From Theropithecus gelada (lineage: Eukaryota > Chordata > Mammalia > Primates > Cercopithecidae), in contig NC_037677.1 of assembly GCF_003255815.1 (NCBI RefSeq), forward strand, positions 111,738,936 through 111,802,935: a stretch of 64,000 nt of DNA, written 5' to 3'. The position numbers and the translations under genes are program-made. Shown piece by piece: positions 12,614-27,309 of the stretch; within the stretch, counting starts at the first letter, position 1; every line of letters starts with the position of its first letter. The notes below the pieces were generated by a model that worked only from the letters and a program-made list of their open reading frames with translations, searched no databases and was not told where the DNA came from.

Positions 12614-15048
12614 CGTCTTGCTCTTCAAGTCTTTCTTTCCAGCATATCTTCCCCTTCTTATTAATAATCCAGTTTCTTTTGGGAAATTGCCTTTTGCTAA
12701 CGTAGCATAGTCTTGCTGGGATGAAAAAATCCAGGTACCTGTCTATTCTAAGCGTGATTTTCCTCTTTGAAAAACTCTCTGAATTTCTACATATTTTTTC
12801 AATACAGTCCCATTTTCCCTTAAGCTAGCCTAATTAATTTCTGTGACTCGCATGTAAGAAAACTAACTGAAGTACCACCTTAGAGATATTGTTAGAGTAC
12901 GTTTTTTTTTTTTTTTTCTGGTTATTAGACTTCTTTAAAATACCCAAAATCATATCAACAACCTGCATTTGATATAGTTCAAAGTTAGCAATTTATTTAA
13001 TGTGTTCAGTTGAAAACTGCAAAAAGAAAATATAGTTGGCTCTTTCAACATGTACCACTTTAACAGTAAAATAAATGCTTTTTCATGATAGTATAGATTA
13101 AATATAAATTAAGGGTATGAGCCAAAACTGCGTCAAAAAGTCTAAAATCCTGGAGTAAGATTAGTTTTTGCTTACTTTGCCTTTTACTTAATTTTTATCG
13201 ATACATAATACTTTACATATTTATGGGGTATATGTGAGTATTTGTTATCCGCATAAAATATGTAATGATGACGTCAGGGTATTTGGAGTATTGTTCACTT
13301 TGAGTATTTATCATTTCTGTGTTGGGAGTATTTCAAATGCTCTTTTCTAACTACTTAGAAATACACAATACATTGTTGCCAACTATAGTTACCTTACACT
13401 GCCATTGAATATTATAATTTATATCTTCTAACTGTATGTTTATATCCATTAGCCAATGTCTGTCCTCCCCACCTACCCACACACACACACCCTGTCCAGC
13501 CTCTGGTATCCATCATTCTGTTCTATACCTCTATGAGATCAACTCTTTCAGCTCCCACATGTGAGTGAGAACTTATGATATTTGTCTTTTTGTGGCTGGC
13601 TTATTTCACTTAATGACCTCCCGTTCTATCCATGTTACTACAAATGACATGATTTCATTCTCTTTTTTTGTGTGTCTGAGTAGCATTCCATTATGTATAT
13701 ACACTATATTTTCATTATCCTTTTGTCTGTTGAGGGACACTTAGATTGATTCCATATCTTTGCTATTGTGAATAGTGCTGCAATAAATATGCAAGTGCAG
13801 GTATCTCTCTGTTGTAGTGATTTCGTCTCCTTTGGATAAATACCCAGTAGTGGGATTGCTGGATCATATGATAGTTCTATTTTAAGTTTTTTGAGACGTT
13901 TCCATACTGTTTACCATAGTGGCTGTACTAATTTAAATCCCTACCAACACTGTATTAAGAATTCCCTTTTCTCTGAATCCTTGCCAGCATCTGTTATTTT
14001 TAGTCTTTTTAATAACAACCATTTTAACTAAGATAATATCTCATTGTGGTTTTGATTGGAAAATTCCCTGATGATTGGTGATGTTAAACTATTTTTCATG
14101 TACCTGTTGGCCATTTGTAAGTCTTTTTTTGAGAAATGACTTCATGACCTTTGCCCACTTTTAAATAGGATTATTTGTTTACTGTTCAGTTGTTTGAGTT
14201 CCTTGTATATTCTGGATTTTAGGTCCCTGTCAGTAACATAGTTTTCAAATATTTTCTCCCATCCTGCAGGTTGTCCGTTCACTTTGTGGATTGTTTCCTT
14301 TGCTGTGCAGAAGCTTTTTGGTTGAATGTAGTCTCATTTCTCTATTTTTGTTTTTGTTGACTGTGCTTTTGAGGTCTTAGCCAAAATATCTTTGCCTAGA
14401 TCAATGTCTCGAAGCGTTTTGCCTATGTGTTCTTCTGGTAGTTTGATAGTTCTAAGTCTTTAATCCATTTTGAGTTTATTTTTGTATATGGTGAGAGATA
14501 AGGGGTGTAGTCTCATTCTTCTGCATGTGAGTATCCAGTATTCCCAGCAAAATTTATTGAAGAGACTGTGCTTTCTCTAATGTATGTTCTTGGTGTCTTT
14601 GAAATCAGTGAGTATAGATATATAGATTTATTCTTTCACTATTATGTTTCATTGATCTATGTGTCTGTTTTTGTACCAATACCATGCTGTTTTGGTTACT
14701 ATAGCCTTATAATATATTTTGAAGTCTGGTGGTATGATACCTTCAGCCTTATTCTTCTTGCTCAGGATTTCTTTGGCTATTGTCCTCTTTTTTGGTTCCA
14801 TGTGAATTTTAGAATTGTTTTTTCTAATTATGTGAAAAATGACTATGGTAGTTTGCATTGACTCTGTAGATTGCTTTGGGTAGTATGGTCATTTTAACAA
14901 TATTAATTCTACCAATCCATGTACATGGGATGTCTTTCCATTTGTTTGTGTCCTCTTCAATTTCTTTCTTCTGTGTTTTGTAGTTTTCCTGTAGAGATTG
15001 TCCACATGCTTAGTTAAGTATATTTCATGGTATTTTATTTTTTTGTAG

Positions 15049-15237
15049 CTATTGTGTTGCCTTCTTGATTTCTTTCTCAGCTAGTTCATTATTTGTGTAT
15101 AGAAATGCTACAGATTTTTGTGTGTTAGTTTTGTAACCTGCAACTTTACTGAATTCATTTATTAGATCTAAGAGTTTTTTGGTGAAGTCTATAGGTTTTC
15201 TAGATACAAAATTATTATCATCAGCAAGGAGTGGCAA
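15049..15237 (-). pseudogene. L1 ORF2 remnant: reverse-transcriptase active-site region
   Basis: A minus-strand open stretch of 62 codons opens [18 protein letters not shown] and goes on [16 protein letters not shown]. It matches the L1 ORF2 segment around the catalytic FADD box, seen here as LADD. It is part of the dead antisense L1; frameshifts on both sides end the frame. Confidence 0.8.
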
Positions 15238-15400
15238 TTTGACTTCGTCTTTTCCAGTTTGGATGCCTTTTCTTTCTTTCTCTTGCCTAATTTATCTGGC
15301 TAGGACTTGAAGTAGTATATTGACTAGGTGGGGAAAGTGGACGTCCTTGTCTTCCTCCAGTTCTTAGAGAAAAAGCTTTCAGTTTTTCCCCATTTGGTAT

Positions 15401-16300
<900 letters not shown>

Positions 16301-17786
16301 GTATGATATTAACTGTGGGTTTGTCATATATGGCCTTTTTTATATCTTGGTATGTCCCTTTCATGCTTAGTTTGTTGAGACATTTTTTTGTGAAGGGATG
16401 TTGAACTTTATCAAATGCTTTTTCTGCATCTCTTGAGATGATAATACGGTTTTTGTTCTTCATCTTGCTGATATGATATATCACTTTTATTGATTTGCAT
16501 ATATTGAGCCATCATTGCATCCCTGGGATAAATCTTACTTGATCAGGGTTTATTATTTTTTTAATATGCTGCTGGATTTGGTATTTTTTGAGTATCTTTG
16601 CATCTGTGTTCATCAGGGATGTTGGCCTGTAGTTTTCCTTTTTTTGTTGCTTTCTTATTTGGGTTTGGTGTTAGGTTAATCCTGGCCATGTAAAATGAAT
16701 TAGGGAGAATTGTCTCCTTTTCCATGTTTTTTTTTGGACTAACTTGAAGAGAATTGGCATTAATTCTTTGAAAGTTTGGTAGACTTTGGCAGTGAAGCCG
16801 TCCTGTCCTGGACTTTCCTTTGTTGGGAGACTTTTTATTACTACTTTGAATCTCTTCAGTTGTTATTGGTCTGTTTCAGTTTTCTAAATATTTCTTCTTG
16901 ATTCAATCTTGGTAGGATGTGTGTGTCTAGGAATTTGTGGATTTTCTCTGTGTTTTCCGGTTTGTTAGTGTGTAGTTATTTATAATAGTCTTTGATAATC
17001 TTTTGTATTTCTCTGGTATCAGTTGTAATGTGTCCTTTTTCATTTGTGATTTTGTTGATTTCGGTTTTCTTAATTTTTTTTGTTGTTATTGCTTAATCTA
17101 GCAAGTGGTTTATTGGTTTTGTTTATGTTTTTAAAAACCTGTCTTTTCATGTTGATCCTTTATATATTTTTTTTTCTGCCTCTATTTCATTTAGTTCTGC
17201 TTTGATCTTTATTATTTATCTTCTAGTAATTTTGGGTTTGGTTTATTCTTACTTTTCTAGTTCTTTGAGGTGCACCATTAGTTCATTTTAAACCTTTCTG
17301 CTTTTTTGACATGGGTACTTACTGCTGTAAACTTCCTTTTTAGCATTGCTTTTGCTGTATCCCATAGCTTTTAGTTTTTGATTTTCATTCGTTTCAAAAT
17401 TTTTTTTATTTTCTCTTTATTCTTTAATCCTTTGATCATTTAGGAACATGTTTTTAAATTTGCATATATTTATACAGTTTCCAAAGTTCTTCTTTTCATT
17501 GATTTCTAGTTTTATTTCATTGTGGTTTCACAAGGCGTGATTTTGACTTTTAAAATTTTTTTGAGTTTTCTTTTGTGTCCGAATCTATAGTCTATTCTGG
17601 AGAACATTTTATGGCTGTTAAGAAGAATGTGTATTTTGTAGCTGTTGATTGATTGAAATGTTCTATACATGTCTGCTGGGTCCATTGGTCTAATGTGCAG
17701 TTTAAATCCAATATTTCTTTTTCTGTCTAGATGATCTGTCTAATGCTGAGAGTAGAGTGTTGAAGCCCCCAACTGTTATTTTATTG

Positions 17787-17923
17787 GATCAGACAACACT
17801 GGTGCCAAGAAACGGTGCCAGGGAGCCCAAGACAGGCACTCTTAGACTGCCACTGTCACTCTGAGACCCAAAGATTGGCCCAGGGCCAATTTCTCCCTTT
17901 AAATTTCTACCTTTAAAGTTATT
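17787..17923. other. Unidentified GC-rich insert in the antisense L1
   Basis: L1 text breaks after ttattttattgg and resumes near 17924. The first ~100 bp of the insert are markedly richer in G and C than their surroundings. The insert includes one copy of a 19-base direct repeat, aatttctccctttaaattt, at 17888-17906; the second copy is at 17924-17942. The related L1 copy at 59066-59150 in this window has no such insert. I do not recognise the source. Confidence 0.65.
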
Positions 17924-18360
17924 AATTTCTCCCTTTAAATTTAATAATATTTACATTATATGTGTATGTGCTCCAGTGATGGCTATGTATTTGTTTAGAA
18001 TTGTTATATCCTTTTGCTGAATTGATCCCTCTATCATTATAAAATGACCTTTTTTGTCTCTATTGTTTTTGACTTAACACCTGTTTTATTTAAGTAGAGT
18101 TACTCTTGCTAGTTTCTAGTTTCTGTTTCAATGGATTTTTTTTGTATCCCTTTATTTTCAGCCTCTATACCTTGTTACAGGTGATACAAGTTTCCTGCAG
18201 TTGGATCATGTTTTTCTTTGTTTTTCTTTTTTAAAAATCCATTCAGCCAGTCTGTGTCTTTTAAGTGGAAGGTTTAATTTGTTTACAATCAAGGTTAGTA
18301 TTTATGTATGGGACTTAATTATACTTAATTTCTTTGTATATAAAATGAGAAGGTTGTCTT

Positions 18361-18600
18361 AATAATAACGATAAAGTTACTATTATGAAGCATTTATTAT
18401 AGTATTACATATTAAGCATTTTACATAGAATCTCATTTTATCTTTAGAAAAATTGTATATTCTAGGTGGAAGTTCCACAATTAAACTGAAGCTTAGAGAA
18501 ATTAAGTAACTTTGTCCAAGGTTTCATAGCTAGTAAGTAGGAAAGCTAGATTTGACTGCATAGCTCATGCTGTTACTCCTTTACAGCTTAAGGTGCTTTT
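18361..18600 (-). mobile_element. MIR SINE
   Basis: The plus strand shows tagagaaattaagtaacttt, gtccaaggtttcatagctag and taagtaggaaagctagattt, the reverse complement of the MIR core. Confidence 0.75.
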
Positions 18601-18649
18601 CATTCATCCATCCATTGATTGATTGATTCCGTAAGTGTATACTGAGGCT

Positions 18650-19560
18650 AATCATGTAGTAATTATTGACTATGTTAAGTACTTTTCATTGTATTTTAAT
18701 ATGATGGGAAGTCACTGAAGGATTATTAGTAGGGGAATGATAGGAGTAGAATTATGTTTTTAATCATTCTGGTTGTATTCTGGATAGTTGAATGTTATAG
18801 GAAAGGGATAAGAATGGAAATAAGAAGACCAGTTTGTAGACTATTGCAGTAGTCCAGGTGAGAGTGGATGGTGGCTTGGACTGAAATGGTAGTTGTAGAG
18901 AAAGGGATCAGTGGTTGGGGTATGGTGGGGTGCTAGAATTTAAAAATGCTTATAATTAGTAAGGTACAGACCAGACATCAATCAAAATGGATTGTGGCCA
19001 TTGGACTAGAGTAAGATCTTGATGAGCCATGTTGTGCCAACATTACCCCTCTAGTTATCTATTGTAGGGAGGTCTGAATTATCTCAAGTGAGGAGTCAGG
19101 GGAACTAGGACAGCAAGGCTGATACTTGGGTTGCTGAGGTACATCTACTTATCAACAATCATTGAAACATTTATACTTTAACATGTGGAAAGACTGTAAT
19201 CCCTGCATACCTACTTAATATTCAGTCTGTTTGTGGGTTGCTTGTATGGGGTGTTGGAGAAAGAGGCAACTTAAGAACGGCACCAAAGTTTTTGCCCTGA
19301 GCAGCTGGATGAATGGAAGTGCCGTTTACTCAAATGGCAAACACTGGTGAAGGAATCGGTTTGGGAGGAAACGATCAAGGTTTTAGTTTTACATATGTAA
19401 AGTTTGAGATGACCCTCTATGGATATCCAAGTGGAAATGGCAAGTAGTAGTTTGAATTCATGAGAGATCGTGGGGCTGGACATATACATTTGCGATATAT
19501 CAGAGTACAATTCTACTCTGATTATGTAGTAGCTTTTTCCCTTCAAAAATCTCTCAGCAG
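18650..19560 (-). mobile_element. L2 (LINE-2) ORF-region remnant
   Basis: The plus strand has attgcagtagtccaggtgag, atggtggcttggactgaaat and, after a poorly matching gap (about 18910-19255), caccaaagtttttgccctga and gcagctggatgaatgg. This is the antisense L2 reverse-transcriptase C-terminal region. Confidence 0.75.
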
Positions 19561-19802
19561 CCCGACACTAACGCTTAAAGTTATAGTGTTAGAAATTCAT
19601 TTATCCTCTTTGGTTTTTTAAAACTATACATAACCTGTGGAGAAGATTCTTTATGAAAAGGGAGTATAAGGTGAATTTATTACACGCTTTAAAAAACAGC
19701 TGAGATATACTACCTTGAGAAGTTGCCATATTGATTGAGAAAAGTAATGCAAAGAGAGTTATGGGGAGATGTTGCATGAGATACTAAAGTATGAAGTGGT
19801 AG

Positions 19803-20135
<333 letters not shown>

Positions 20136-20159
20136 TTTCATGGATATATTTTTATAAAA

Positions 20160-20550
20160 AAAGAGTCTTGCACACATGGCATGTTCTCATTCATATGTGG
20201 GAGCTAAAAAAGTTGATGTCACGGAGATAGAGTAGAATGATGGTTACCAGAGGCTGGGAAAGGTTTCGGGGAGAGAGGGATGACAAGAGGTTGGTTAATG
20301 GGTACAAAAATATAGTCAGACAGAGGGAATACGTTCTAGTGTTCAATAACACAGTAGGGTGACTATAGTTAATAATTTATTATATATTTCACTAGCTAGA
20401 ATATTTGGAATGTTTACAGCACAAGTGTGTTTGAGGCAATAGATATCCTAATTACCTTGTTTTGGTCATTACACATTGTATAACGTGTATCAAAATATCA
20501 CATGTAGACCATAAATGTGTATAATTGTTCAGTAGCAGAAATAAAATTAA
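20160..20550 (+). mobile_element. 5'-truncated L1, 3' UTR
   Basis: Forward L1 3' end: gcatgttctcattcatatgt, gggagctaaaaaagttgatg, gaggctgggaaaggtttcgg, ending in A-rich agaaataaaattaaaagaag. Confidence 0.85.
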
Positions 20551-21004
20551 AAGAAGAGGAGTCTTGCTTAGATGGCCTTAAGTGTAGATATTAGTGTTAG
20601 ATATTTAATGGCTGAGGAAGTCTTCGTGTAGTTGTTTGTGTTTTAAATTAATATTCAGTTTATTAATTTACATTTTAAGTCATTTTGGTTATAGAATACA
20701 GAAAGCTTCAAATTAAGACATTTAATTTTTAAAAATGTTTGAGTTATATTTATAAATCTTGTCATTCTATTTATAAACGGATTAATTTAGAGTAAAATAA
20801 CGACAACATGTAGATTGGGCTACAGACCATTTCTTCTAGTAGTTTCCACAAGTTACATAAAATTTACTAGTAACAAAGATAGGAAGAATTTTGATTATTT
20901 TCTTTTTTTGTGTGGAAAATTAAGTATTTTAGAGTACAGAATTGAAATCATTAGAAGCTTATTTTCTGTATTAAATAGCAATATTTTGTTAAATTAAATA
21001 AATT

Positions 21005-21480
21005 TAATTATTAGTGTTAGTATTTTACAGATGCTGTAACAAATTATCACAAATTTGGTATCTTAAAACAAAATACATTTGTTAATCCCTTACCATTCTG
21101 GAGGTCACAAATCGGGAATCAGTTTCACTGGGCCAAAATAAAGGTCTTAGCAGGGTTGTACCTCCTTTGGAAGGTAAAGGAGATTATCTGTGTCTTTGAT
21201 TTTTTTTCCAGCTCCTGGAACTGCATTCCCTGCATTCTTTGTCTCCTTGCCTCTTCCTCTATCTTCAAATCCAGGAGTACAACATCTTGCTTTGATAGTC
21301 ACATTGCTTCCTTCTGCAGTCAAATCTCCCTCTCTTATAAGGACACCTGTAATTATATTTAGAGCCAATTTAGATAATCCATGATAATCTCTCCCAAATT
21401 TCAAAATCCTTAATTTAATACATCTGTAAAATTCCTTTTGCCATATAAGGTAAAATCCAAAGCTTCAGGTGATTAAGACC
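21005..21480 (-). mobile_element. MaLR/ERVL-type LTR, diverged
   Basis: The plus strand shows the reverse of an MLT1-like or related ERVL LTR: acaaattatcacaaatttgg, ccattctggaggtcacaaat, tcttataaggacacctgtaa and ccttttgccatataaggta. The subfamily is not resolved. Open frames here on both strands are incidental. Confidence 0.65.
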
Positions 21481-21689
21481 TGGATACCTTTATTCAGCCT
21501 ACTGGAAACTTGCTCTGCAGTATTTTGCTTTAATGCAGGTTTGATAAATATATTGGTGATTTAAAAATATACCCAATTTTCAAGATTTTTTCATGCCATC
21601 GTTCTCTATCAAACTCTTTTCCAAGTAACACCCGTATATTACTTGACTGCTTTCAACTCTGTGCCTTTGGTTGGTGGCCTATTTTTAAT

Positions 21690-21930
21690 GTTTTATGTAG
21701 AAATAATTTTAAAGTTTTAGAAAACTTATTATACAAGAATAAGAATAGTACAGACTATCTGAATGCCCTTTCCCAGATTCACCTATTAACATTTTACTCT
21801 ATTTGCTTTGTGTGACTTACATGTTAAAATCTATATTTCCTTTTATGAAAATAGATACAAAATTTATACCAATAGATGCATTATATATAATTTCTATATG
21901 ATTTCATGTCTTTTCAGTTAAATTATAGAT
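21690..21930 (-). mobile_element. L1M-type 3' fragment
   Basis: Reverse-complement text similar to the start of the 5290-5880 fragment: agaatagtacagactatctg, then cctattaacattttactct. Weak match. Confidence 0.5.
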
Positions 21931-22080
21931 TGGCAAACTTTTCTGTAAAAGGCCAGGTAGTAAATATTTTTTACTTTGCAAGTTACATGGCTCTGTTGCA
22001 GCCACTCAGCTCTGCTAAAGCAGCCATAGACAATACTTAACTGAATGACCATGGCTGTGTTTTAATAAAACCATTAAATG
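21930..22080 (+). mobile_element. hAT/MER-type DNA element fragment
   Basis: Contains ggcaaacttttctgtaaaag, gccaggtagtaaatatttt and agccatagacaatacttaac, the same family as copies near 27640, 38450, 45600 and 50630. I am not sure of the exact family name. Confidence 0.7.
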
Positions 22081-22970
22081 ATTTCTAAGTTACAGTAGTT
22101 AAATTAAAAAAGAAGTTCCTTTAATATTTCTAATTACTAAGGAATAGTTCACAGTCTTTTCTCACTCAGAAATAATAGTTTTCTATAGCTGATTTAAAAT
22201 ATTATCATTATCAAAGACATAATCTGAGATACTTCCTAGTTTGTACCTGAAAAATACAGATCCATACAATGTAAGCATTGAAAAAAATCTTGAAGATGAA
22301 TCAACTAATACCTGGGTGAGTGAACAAATGAAGAAATGAAAACTTTATGGGCCAATATTTCTTAAATCAGACTCTGCTTGGGAGTTTTAAAATTTTGTTA
22401 TTAAATGATAATCTAAAACTTTTGATATAAGCAAATTGAAGATTCACTGTCTGATGTCATAATTGAGTAGTGCCACTGTATTGTAATGCCAGCAGTTGTG
22501 TTGATAATTTAAAGTTGGGATTAAGTATCACTTTAATTATTGTAGGCTAAGAACAATACAACTGAAGTGTACTAATACTTTTGTGACAAGTGAAGAGTAA
22601 ATGATTATATGCCATAGTATATGAATTTAAAAGATTTGTAAAAAGTGGGTTGAAGAAAAATGGTGGGAGAGTTATGTTGTCAAAATAACATAGGTATGCT
22701 AAAATTATATTAAAAAGGCACTGTGAGAATTAGTATCATTTTTAACTTGGGACCCATTATTTACTTTAAGCAAAACAGTATCATTTATCATATTCAGTAA
22801 ATATTAGTTTTATAAATTTGCTTATATATAATTTATAAATGTATGTTGGTTTTGTGCTTATAAAAGAAATATAACCATAGGAGTTTATGTCTAGTATTTG
22901 AGAATTTTTTAGTTTCATCACGATTAAAATAATTTGTGAGCCCTAAAGTTTGATGAAAATATATTCCTTT

Positions 22971-23372
<402 letters not shown>

Positions 23373-24039
23373 TCAATTTCATAGGATTTGAAATTATTCT
23401 GCACTGATTTAATAATTTTTATCTCATGCATAATTTTTATTTTATGATGGATAATATTTTTTTCTTTTTGAGGACTCTCTACTGAAGCAGACTTTGGCTG
23501 TTCTTAAAAATAATGCTAAGAAAAATTTAATCGTTTTTATATTTGTTTAATAGTTAATAATTTTTAAACTTTAATTTTTAAATGCTTTTACTTCCACTAT
23601 TTAAAAAAAATAAATATTTATTATAACCCTTGGTAGTAGATTATCATATCCATTTCTGTAGATGGAGGCTTGATGATGAAAGAGGTAAACATACTTGCCT
23701 GACAGAACTGATATTTGAGTACACTGTTTTCTATTTTAATACTCTTGTAGCATGCTAAAGTAAATCTGACATTTTATATTATTTAAATAATTCTTTAAAA
23801 TTGTGAAATTTATTTGAACATCCAAGTTCGATTGTGAGTATATGACTTTTTTTGCCTCCAAGCATTACATTTGCTGTATTACTCTTGTACATTATATTTC
23901 AGATAATTTATTGTGTATATGTTATATTTGTTAATATGATAAACATTGAATTCTTAAATTCTCTTAATCCATATATTGTATTTCTATAATCTGAGGGCTT
24001 TGTTTAATCTAGTGTGTTGTTTGATTTTTTTTTTAATAG

Positions 24040-24214
24040 GTCCTGATTGTTCTTTGAATGTTCCCTCTACTGAGTCTTACTGGATTCTGCCAAATGTTAA
24101 ACCCTTCAGTCCTTCTGTAGGTCGGGCTTCACATAAAGCAGTTTTACATGGGAAATTTATGTGGGTGATTGGTGGATATACTTTTAACTACAGTTCTTTT
24201 CAAATGGTCCTAAA
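24040..24214 (+). CDS. ATRNL1: ATRNL1 exon: start of kelch propeller
   Basis: A 175-nt exon between acceptor ttttttaatag and donor gtaagt. Its first two bases complete the glycine of WQG; 57 codons follow; the last two bases (AA) start an asparagine codon. The translation opens PDCSLNVPSTESYWILP, giving the last Cys of the second EGF module, then GRASHKAVLHGKFMWVIGGY, a kelch strand with the diagnostic GG doublet. The sequon NYS follows. In the attractin family this region begins the extracellular six-bladed kelch propeller. The frame is also open upstream into the intron, but the splice acceptor and the protein match fix the start at 24040. Confidence 0.96.
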
Positions 24215-24931
24215 GTAAGTATTTCAGATTCTCGCTATTTTTTAAGCTGGATTTTTATCCAAAATGTCTTTTTTAAAAAAATTGTTGTCCAAGTGTAAAA
24301 GTGGTTATTTTTGTGGTAGTATCTATTTGCTAATGAGACTGATTTGTGAATATATGAACTCAATATGTCCATAGCTAAAGATTTGTCATTGTACATAGAA
24401 GTTTGCTTCATATAGAAATGTTATTACCTCTCTAGAGTGCTTTTAATAAATTCTGAGTAGAAAATACTAACTTCAAATACAGGCAGGCCTTGCCTATAAT
24501 AGATAAAATGAATCATGCCATCTTTTTTTTTAATGAAGTATAATCACATATAAAAAAATCCTCTCAATTTGTTCTGTAAATTTTAATTTACCGGAACTTT
24601 TACTTTGTATGTACTTTACAAGCTTTCACTGGGAGAACAGTTCTGGTATTATGAGAGAGATGATTGATTTACTGTTGGCTCAACAGATTGTTCTCTGCAT
24701 GATTGAATAAGGGGAATCATATAGATGGCAGCTTTATCTAATTTCTTTTTCAGCTAATGATTATTTTTTATGAACTGTTTAGTAATAGAATAAAAAAGGT
24801 AATAGGGAGAATCATTTGATGTTTAATGTTCTTTCCAGGGGTGGTGTTCGTATTATGTAACAACTGAATAGCTTGGGCAACAAACAATCAAAACTTGCCC
24901 TGGACAGTATACCGTAATGGTGTATACCCAA

Positions 24932-25154
24932 TAGGATTGTCAGATTTAGCAGATAAATATACAGGATACCCAGTTAAACTTGAATTTCAGATAAAAAAAC
25001 AAGTACATTTTTAGTATAAGAAGGCCCTTTTGCTGTATGTATATTTTTGTTTTTTACAAATTTTGCTTGGGTCATGCTTCAACAAAAAAATTGTTTGTTG
25101 TTTATCTGAATTCAAATTTAACTGGGTATCTTGTATTTTATCTGCCAACCCTAA
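24932..25154. mobile_element. Palindromic non-autonomous DNA transposon (MITE-like)
   Basis: The left end taggattgtcagatttagca and right end ttatctgccaaccctaa are inverted. Internally, gatacccagttaaacttgaa pairs with ttcaaatttaactgggtatc. The two arms run about 90 bp each around a short centre. This fits a MER-type non-autonomous DNA element; I do not give a family name. Confidence 0.75.
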
Positions 25155-26039
25155 CCACTGAATATATTAACCCTTGTAATTAGGAAAATTTCAGAAATTC
25201 TCTAAGAGGAGATTGCTTTAAAACTATGATTGAATGTGACTGGAATTAAATTAGAAAATCGAATAAATTCTGGAGAGAAGGAGGGAGTTTTATGTAAGTA
25301 TTTAAGTGACAAATTAGAATTTTTTAACATATGAAGAATAAAATACAGAAGGAAGAATTGAAAGAGAGTTAGTGGGATTAAAATGAATTGTTAAGATAAA
25401 AGCCTGAAGAAATAATGATATTTAAATGTGAAAATTAAAAGGAAATTAACTATGTTTAAAGAAAATGAAAAGTCTGTGAAAGTAGAGTTGAACTTTGAAT
25501 TAACTTGTGATTTTCCAAAGCTGAGTTTGTGAAGACAAAGAGCAAAATTGTCAACAAGGAAGTTTGTAAATTTTAAGTTTATGTTCTTTGCAAGATGAGT
25601 AGCATATTGAAAATTAAATGATGAATGTTATTTGATATTCTTTTAAATTTGTATATTTTCCATTGGAACCAGATAAACTATTTAAGCCAACCTTTTTTTT
25701 GGTCTGAAATCTGGGTATTTTGGTTACAGTGTTTATAGAGATTTGTTTATATAAACAAATGAGGTATCAGAGTAGAATAATTGTGTTGCTGTTTTCACAG
25801 GTTAGAGAATACTTTTCATCATTCTGAATGTAGTTCAATTGTAGGTAAGGATAACAGCTTTCAGAAGTGATAGGATCAGTCATAACTTGATTTAATCATC
25901 TTCTATAGTGGAATTTAATTGGGGTGGAAATGTTACATTTTAAGACAAATTGTTCACTAAATATAGAAGGTCTGCGCTAGTGTCTATTAAATTAGAAAGA
26001 CTTTTACAGAATATGTATACATTAACATTAATGAAAATT

Positions 26040-27190
26040 AACATGTATTCATGAGGATAGCAAACTTTTGAAAACACTACCTGCTTGATGCTTGGGATAT
26101 ATCATTGGATATAATAAATGCCCCTGTTTTTGTAAAGTTAGTGGGGAAAGGCTGGCAATGACAAAAAAAAAACCATAATTACCACAATAATTTATAGATA
26201 TGAACATATATACATATAGAGACATAGATGGGATGGATGAATGGATAGATATAGATAGATAGTAGGGGTAGGTAAAGCAGGAGGGCCAAAGAAGAGGGAG
26301 TTGCAATTATCAATGTAATAATTAAGGTAGGCTTCATAACAAAGGTGAGAACTGAGCAAAAACTTGAAGGAGATCAGGGGATTGCAGTTATTTGTAGGCA
26401 CAGAAAAGAGCCAGATCAAAGACTTAAGATAGGAACTCCTTGAGTTGTTTGAGGAACAACAATCAGGCCCATGCAATTTGCATGGAATATATGAGAGGGA
26501 TACATTAAATTAGAGTGATAACAGAGGAGAGATACAGATCATGTAGGATGTTGTAGATCTTTTGGGAGTTGTGGGAGGGTTTTGAGCATGTGTTGATCCC
26601 TACTTTAAAAGTGTTACCATGGCTGTTTATTGATGATATACTGGGGATTAGGAGGAAGAGTAGAAACAGAATTTGAGTTAAGATGAAATTATCAAGGGAA
26701 TGCATTCTAGGTAGAGAAAAGGACCAGGAACTGAGCCTGAGGCACCACATCACTAAGAGGTTGTGGAGAACAGGGGAAGCCATCAAAGGAGACTGAAAAA
26801 GAATGACTGGTGAGATAGGAAAACCTGGAGTACAGTATCTTCAAAGGCAAGGAAAGACAGTATGTGAGGATTAAGGAATAATTAATAATGTCAAATGCTG
26901 ACGATTATCCAGGTCAAGGAAAATGAAGACTGAAAACTGGTCATAGATTTAGCTTGAGGAAATTGACCTTAACAAAAGCAGTTTTACTGGAGTGGTGGGG
27001 TTAAAAGCATGTCTGGAGTTAGTTTAAGACAGAATGGAAAGTGGGGTGGGGTTGGAGGTAATAAAGAAATGGGGGAGTAGCTTAAGGGAGAGTGTGGTCA
27101 AGAGTTTTTTCTTTTATTATTAATGGTTTATAACACCATGTTTGTGTGCTGATGGCAAAGATCTAGTAAGACAAAACATGGTGATGTAGG
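26040..27190 (-). mobile_element. L2 (LINE-2) remnant with GATA-like simple repeat
   Basis: Plus-strand landmarks in antisense L2 order: atgcttgggatatatcattg, atctagtaagac near the far end, aggactgagcc-type text at 26730 (gaactgagcctgaggcacca) and ttgtgtgctgatggcaaaga. Near 26215-26265 it holds an imperfect gata/gatg tract. Open frames on the minus strand here are L2 and low-complexity shadows. Confidence 0.72.
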
Positions 27191-27309
27191 AAAGAGATCT
27201 TGTGCTCAAGGAAGAAGAATCACTTGCTATTCTTGGGCTCATCAAACTGCAGAGTAGGGGCTCAGGGCCTGGAAGCTAAGAATTTTTTCTTAGCATTTTT
27301 AGTTTTTGC

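Noticed and set aside
21156..21404. Overlapping open frames on both strands
   Set aside because: They sit in an old LTR-like sequence; overlap in three frames argues for chance.
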